Shown in pieces: positions 6,312-10,007 of a stretch of DNA of 10,007 bases. The first letter of the stretch is position 1. Every line of letters begins with the position of its first letter. The notes under the pieces were generated by a model. It was given only the letters and a program-made list of their open reading frames with translations, did no database searches and was not told the origin of the DNA. The stretch lies in NCBI GenBank assembly GCA_030067055.1, contig JASJAL010000135.1, positions 1-10,007 of the forward strand, given 5' to 3'. This DNA is from Kiloniellales bacterium (lineage in GTDB: Bacteria > Pseudomonadota > Alphaproteobacteria > Kiloniellales > JAKSBE01). The position numbers and the translations under genes are program-made.

Positions 6312-7292
6312 ATGAAAGGCAAATTCATCGCCATCGTGCTGGGCGTCCTCGCGATCGGTGCGGCGGCCGCCGGCGGCGGCTACACCTACCTGATGGGCGA
6401 GAGCGGCGGCAAGCGCGTCCTGTTCATTGATTCCTACCATGCGGGATATCCCTGGAGCGACGGCATCACCGCGGGGATCCAGCAGGTCCTCGCCGACAAA
6501 GACGTCGAGCTCAGGATCCATCGCATGGACACCAAGCGCAACGGCTCCGAAGAGTTCAAGAAGCAGGCCGCCATGAAGGCCAAGGCGCTGATCGAGGAGT
6601 TCAAGCCCGACGTCGTCATTGCGACCGACGACAACGCGCAGAAGTACCTGGTGGTGCCTCACTACAGGGACGGCGATCTGCCTATCGTGTTTGCCGGCGT
6701 CAACTGGGATGCCAGCCCCTACGGCTATCCGGCCAGCAACGTGACCGGCATGGTCGAGGTCTCGCGGCCCGACGAGTTGGTCAACATCCTCCGGACGCTC
6801 TCGGGCGGCGTCAGCCTCGGCTCCCTGACCGGCGATACCAGCACCGCCCACAAGGAGCACGCCTACTACGGCGAGCAGATGAACATCACCTTCGATGAAT
6901 CCGCCTACGTGAAGACCTTCGACCAGTGGAAGCAGGAGTTCGTGCGGCTTCAAGACGAGGTCGACATGCTGTTCATGTACAACAACGCCGGCATCGAAGG
7001 CTGGAACGACGACGAAGCGGCGCGCTTCGTTCGCGAGAACGCGCGCATTCCCAGCGGCTCGGTGCAGCCCTGGATGGCGCCCTACGTTCTGGTCGCCTAC
7101 ACCAAGAACGCCCAGGAGCAGGGCGAATGGGCGGCCCAGGCGGCACTGCAGATCCTGAACGGTACCTCGCCGTCCTCGATCCCGATGACCACCAACAAGC
7201 GCGGCAACATGATCATCAACTCCCAGCTCGCCCAGCGGCTGCAGTTGGAGATCCCCGCCAGCCTGCTGAACTCGGCGGACGACATCCTGTAA
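6312..7292 (+). CDS. ABC_sub_bind-type periplasmic substrate-binding protein
   Basis: 326 residues from ATG 6312, chosen for the ribosome site GGAGA (6300-6304) 7 bases upstream and the MKGKF start of the export signal; an in-frame ATG at 6213 would add 33 residues with no signal-like character. The N-terminus has a hydrophobic stretch (about 5-20) without a lipobox and without a clean cleavage site, so it may be cleaved or stay as a membrane anchor. The mature part fits ABC_sub_bind (PF04392): KRVLFIDSYHAGYPWSDGI (34-52), a KPDVVIATDDNA strand (98-109), LPIVFAGVNWD (123-133), and the classic C-terminal run with NGTSPSSIPM and NMIINSQLAQRL. Family members bind small solutes such as amino acids. 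No permease or ATPase gene follows, so it is an orphan that may serve a distant transporter or the divergent sensor kinase. The ligand is unknown. It is followed by a strong terminator. Confidence 0.92.
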   Translation: MKGKFIAIVLGVLAIGAAAAGGGYTYLMGESGGKRVLFIDSYHAGYPWSDGITAGIQQVLADKDVELRIHRMDTKRNGSEEFKKQAAMKAKALIEEFKPDVVIATDDNAQKYLVVPHYRDGDLPIVFAGVNWDASPYGYPASNVTGMVEVSRPDELVNILRTLSGGVSLGSLTGDTSTAHKEHAYYGEQMNITFDESAYVKTFDQWKQEFVRLQDEVDMLFMYNNAGIEGWNDDEAARFVRENARIPSGSVQPWMAPYVLVAYTKNAQEQGEWAAQAALQILNGTSPSSIPMTTNKRGNMIINSQLAQRLQLEIPASLLNSADDIL

Positions 7293-7317
7293 GACGCCGA
7301 ACAGCGACCGACATCGC

Positions 7318-7349
7318 AAGCCCCGTCCCGGACCCCCGGGGCGGGGCTT
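7318..7349 (+). terminator. Intrinsic terminator of the ABC_sub_bind gene
   Basis: A 14-bp stem, AAGCCCCGTCCCGG (7318-7331) with CCGGGGCGGGGCTT (7336-7349), contains one G-U pair and a 4-base loop, 26 bases past the stop codon. The tail CGCTCTTCT is only moderately T-rich. Confidence 0.7.
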
Positions 7350-7420
7350 CGCTCTTCTGGGGCCTGGCCTTCGAAGCCGCAGGTACGACCGGTCGGAAAT
7401 CATGGCTCCGCTACGCCTCC

Positions 7421-7443
7421 CGGCCGACGCCCTCGGCCGTTTT
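7421..7443 (+). terminator. Second, shorter intrinsic terminator between the two binding-protein genes
   Basis: CGGCCGA (7421-7427) pairs perfectly with TCGGCCG (7433-7439) across a 5-base loop and runs straight into TTTT (7440-7443). It lies 72 bases beyond the first terminator. It may be a backup terminator or the end of an independent short transcript. Confidence 0.55.
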
Positions 7444-7566
7444 ACGATTAACAATGGCGCAAGAAATGCCGACTAAAGTCGCGCCTAATCCTCTGGTCGG
7501 TTCTCGCTCGGCGGGGAGCGGGAACGGCGGACTTGGCCAATTGGATTTGCCCCGAACGGTTTTGCA

Positions 7567-8445
7567 ATGAGTGCCATGAAACATCACGTCCGAGCGGCCG
7601 TCGCGACTGTCGTCATCGGGTTTGCGGCACCGGCTGCCCAGGCGGCCGATCTGAGATGGACCGGCTGCGATGGCTGGGCGCCCGGTCTGGCGGAAGACCT
7701 GGCCGCCGCCTACACCGCGCAGAGCGGCGTGTCGGTCGACCCACAGGGCGGGAGCTCGACGCAAGGCATTCGCGATGTCGCCGCCGGTCGGGCCGAGGTG
7801 GGCTGCAGCACGCGGCACAAGGTCGCGGATCCCGAAGAACGGAGTGCCAAGCTGGTAACCGTCGGCTGGGATTCGCTGGTGGTCATCGCGCATCCCTCGA
7901 ATCCGATCACCCGGATCTCCATGACCGACCTACGGGCGGTTCTGGAGGGTAAGATCACCCGCTGGAATGCCTTGGGCGGCCCGGACCTGCCCATCAACGT
8001 TGTGGTCCGCAAAGACACGACCTCCGGTGTCGGACTGCTGCTGCGCTCGATCCTGTTCTCGGATCCGAACTACGTTTTCAACGAAAGCTTCGCCGTGAAG
8101 CCGAATTCCAAGGCCGTCGAAGCCGAGGTCGCAAAGAATCGGGGGGCCCTGGCCGTGACATTGGGCGGCCGGGCGGCGGCCCTCCAGGTCAAGGCCTTGG
8201 GACTGGGCGCCGCCGTCTCCAGCTATGATTCGATTGCTGCCGGCGAGTATCCGCTGGTTATCCCGATGTACCTCGTCGTGGCAAAGCGGGCGGCCGACGA
8301 CGTCATGGACCTGGTCAAGCTGGTCAAGGGCAGCATCGGCCAGCAGGTCATCAAGGCCAAGGGCTTGGTCACCATGAAGGACGGCAAGGACCTCTTCGCC
8401 CGCTACCAGAAGAGCATTGCCGAGGCCCGCAAGAACGCCAGATAG
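7567..8445 (+). CDS. PstS-like periplasmic substrate-binding protein
   Basis: 292 residues. The signal peptide has a hydrophobic core at about 10-22 and cleavage after AQA near residue 26. The mature protein fits the PBP_like fold used by phosphate-binding PstS-type proteins: the first strand DLRWTGCDGW, an anion-loop-like segment GGSSTQGI (61-68), AGRAEVGCSTR (73-83), and the GKITRWNALGGPDLPI segment (128-143), very typical of the family, followed by RKDTTSGV (148-155). It likely binds phosphate or another oxyanion, but specificity cannot be read here. C34 and C80, the only cysteines, might form a disulphide in the periplasm. No pstCAB or phoU lies nearby, so it is an orphan binding protein. 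Neither ATG (7567, nor 7576 three codons in) has a good ribosome site, so the start is uncertain by a few residues. Confidence 0.9.
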   Translation: MSAMKHHVRAAVATVVIGFAAPAAQAADLRWTGCDGWAPGLAEDLAAAYTAQSGVSVDPQGGSSTQGIRDVAAGRAEVGCSTRHKVADPEERSAKLVTVGWDSLVVIAHPSNPITRISMTDLRAVLEGKITRWNALGGPDLPINVVVRKDTTSGVGLLLRSILFSDPNYVFNESFAVKPNSKAVEAEVAKNRGALAVTLGGRAAALQVKALGLGAAVSSYDSIAAGEYPLVIPMYLVVAKRAADDVMDLVKLVKGSIGQQVIKAKGLVTMKDGKDLFARYQKSIAEARKNAR

Positions 8446-8830
8446 CGAAGCTGCGGTCCCGATCGACGGCCTGTGACCTCTAGCGGGCGCTGCCTCTCGC
8501 CTCTCCTTCGTAGCATTGAACCGGCGCCCAAGGGCGCGAATCCGCCACGACATCGGCATGCGCGACGTAACCGGCCTTGCGGCGCTGGTCCTTGTGAAAA
8601 TGGTCTCATGCAGCTGCGGTTCTTTGCGGTCGGCATTCGTCACAGAATTCATACAAGCTGAAGCAAATTGAAGAAATAGACGCTACGCAATTATCTGAAT
8701 ATTGCGCGGTTATTTTTCCGATCCGATCATCATAACAACTTGCGGTGCGGAGGGACGAGGGCTGGGCCTTCGTCGCGATTGCCGGACCTTTGGCGCCGCA
8801 GGGAGTGGCGTCACTGGGAGGACTTCGCCG
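8446..8830 (+). promoter_or_regulatory. Intergenic region with AT-rich leader of the OmpA-family gene
   Basis: 385 bases without a gene. The first part is GC-rich and holds only a tight GCGCCC-AA-GGGCGC hairpin (8524-8537) lacking a T-tract. The stretch at about 8640-8745 is AT-rich and probably carries the promoter of the following gene, but I see no convincing -35/-10 pair. Inside it lies a palindrome CGCAAT-N9-ATTGCG (8686-8706), a likely regulator site by shape only. Confidence 0.4.
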
Positions 8831-9787
8831 ATGCGAAAGCTGGGTAGGCTATCCCTTGTTTGCCTGAGTAGCCTCGTTCTTGCTGGCTGCGGCACGCGCC
8901 TCGAGACCGCGGAACGGATTCAGCCCGAGGGCGACGATTTCCAGGCCGAGCTATACGACGGTTACGTCGAGCTGGCTCGCCGCGAGTTTGCCGAGGGCGA
9001 CTACTTGGATTCCGATTCCTTTGCCGAGCGGGCGATCGCCTCGGCCAAGGGCGATGACGTATTGCCGGAGACGCTCGACGCGCGGCGACTGCCGGAGCGG
9101 GAGGCCGAAGGTCTGGCCGAGGCTCGCGCGCGCCTGCTCGCGGCCCTCGACGGCGGTGCCCGCCTGCGCGATCCGGAAACGGCGGCGCGCGGCCAAGTGT
9201 TGTTCGATTGCTGGGTCCAAGAGCAAGAGGAATCCCTGGACTCCAGCGACATTGCGGCCTGTCGGGGCGAGTTCTTTCAGGTCCTCGCAGCCCTGGAGGC
9301 GGCCACGTCGACCGCCACAACTGCGACCCGACCCGCAGCGCCGGCCTCGTTTCCTGGCGAGACGGACCCGACCGTGACGGTGAAGGTGCTGGACGAACTG
9401 GTCGTTCCTTCACCTGCGTCCACGACGGGGCCCGGCAACCCCGGTACCTTCATCGTCTTCTTCGACGTCGACACCGACCGTCTGAGCGAAGAGGCGGAAG
9501 AGATCCTCGCCGAGGTGGTTCGAGCGGCCGGTGAGACTAGCGGGGCCAAAATCCTCGCTGCCGGCCATGCCGATCTGGCGGGTCCGGCCGCCTACAACGA
9601 GGACCTGGCGAGGCGCCGGGCGGACGCGGTGGTGCAGTACCTGGTGCGAAGCGGCGTCGACAAGCTCCGGCTGGAAAGCGAGAGCTACGGCGAACGCAAG
9701 CCGCTGATTCCGACCGATGAGGACGAGTTCCAGCTCCAGAACCGGCGGGTCGAGATCCAGTTCCTGAACGAGCCCGGGGCCGATTGA
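8831..9787 (+). CDS. OmpA-family outer-membrane lipoprotein
   Basis: 318 residues from ATG 8831, which has a strong ribosome site GGGAGG (8816-8821) 9 bases upstream. An upstream in-frame start at 8702 gives no signal sequence. The signal peptide ends in lipobox LAGC with the lipidated cysteine at C20. An acidic helical region (about 35-158) with two cysteines at C127 and C144 may form a small helical domain. A Thr/Ala/Pro linker (about 158-205) follows. The C-terminal OmpA-like peptidoglycan-binding domain (about 206-313) begins FIVFFDVDTDRL, has GHADLAG with D248, then N256-x2-L259-x3-R263-A264-x2-V267, matching the NxxLxxxRAxxV motif, and ends NRRVEIQF. These are the residues OmpA domains use to bind diaminopimelate in peptidoglycan. 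The likely role is tethering the outer membrane to the cell wall. The N-terminal half resembles a group of alphaproteobacterial OmpA-like lipoproteins (from memory, unverified). Confidence 0.93.
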   Translation: MRKLGRLSLVCLSSLVLAGCGTRLETAERIQPEGDDFQAELYDGYVELARREFAEGDYLDSDSFAERAIASAKGDDVLPETLDARRLPEREAEGLAEARARLLAALDGGARLRDPETAARGQVLFDCWVQEQEESLDSSDIAACRGEFFQVLAALEAATSTATTATRPAAPASFPGETDPTVTVKVLDELVVPSPASTTGPGNPGTFIVFFDVDTDRLSEEAEEILAEVVRAAGETSGAKILAAGHADLAGPAAYNEDLARRRADAVVQYLVRSGVDKLRLESESYGERKPLIPTDEDEFQLQNRRVEIQFLNEPGAD

Positions 9788-9888
9788 AGGCTGCTTCTGT
9801 GCAGGCGAGGCTCGCGCAGAGGCTCCGTTTGGGTAGCTAGACCTCAGCCGGCGGCCGCCAGAGCCGGACTCCAGGACTTCGGCTCGAA

Positions 9889-9924
9889 GGCGGCGCCCGG
9901 GAGCCTTCGGCGCGCCGCCCCCTT
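9889..9924 (+). terminator. Possible intrinsic terminator downstream of the OmpA-family gene
   Basis: GGCGGCGC (9889-9896) pairs with GCGCCGCC (9912-9919) across a 15-base loop that can itself pair CCG with CGG. The tail CCCCTTTG has only three T. It lies about 100 bases past the stop codon. The stretch 9788-10007 holds no other feature I can support. Confidence 0.35.
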
Positions 9925-10007
9925 TGAGAGACGCCAGGCGAAGCGCTCTTTGCCCGGCGCCTGCCCGCGCGTTCATCCCGGGCTCGACGTCTCGGCCAAT
10001 CGGCCGA

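Noticed and set aside
6270..7454. A 394-residue open frame on the minus strand opposite the ABC_sub_bind gene
   Set aside because: It is the antisense image of a well-recognised binding protein and has no domain of its own.

Overview
The window looks like ordinary chromosomal DNA of a high-GC alphaproteobacterium, probably of Rhodospirillales type. That placement is an inference. It rests on strong G/C preference at third codon positions, a PAS_5-family protein (a family found mostly in Alphaproteobacteria) and an OmpA-like lipoprotein of a kind I associate with that group. I see no insertion sequence, phage gene, CRISPR array or rRNA.

Layout. A complete tRNA-Gly(GCC) lies on the + strand at 42-116. 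Then comes a leftward (minus-strand) block: an exported protein of unknown function (157-1236, probable TTG start); a two-gene operon read in the order EF-hand protein (2044-2445) then peptidoglycan-binding lipoprotein (1411-2034), with overlapping translation signals; a PAS_5-domain protein (2571-3146); and a membrane-bound sensor histidine kinase (3399-5147) closed by a very strong intrinsic terminator. An AT-rich stretch of about 120 bp lies upstream of the kinase. Next is a 66-residue protein with six cysteines (5460-5660, minus). A gene-poor stretch of about 650 bp (5661-6311) follows, with several inverted repeats, and orientation then switches. The rightward block holds an ABC_sub_bind-type periplasmic binding protein (6312-7292), a PstS-like periplasmic binding protein (7567-8445) and an OmpA-family lipoprotein (8831-9787). 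Nearly every protein here acts at or beyond the inner membrane.

How the genes may work together. The kinase and the ABC_sub_bind protein point away from each other and are separated by the small cysteine-rich gene. No ABC permease, ATPase or response regulator lies in the window. A plausible but unproven reading is that the binding protein supplies a periplasmic signal to the kinase, or that both serve the same ligand. The EF-hand protein and the peptidoglycan-binding lipoprotein are translationally coupled and probably act together in the envelope. The two lipoproteins with peptidoglycan-binding domains suggest envelope-tethering roles.

The most unusual points are: the A-B-A-B coiled-coil duplication in the kinase, with two long-range spacings that differ by exactly one heptad; the regularly spaced cysteines of the 66-residue protein; and the palindromes in the intergenic regions before the two binding-protein and OmpA genes and before the cysteine-rich gene. 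I found no clear case for a wholly new defence or mobile system.
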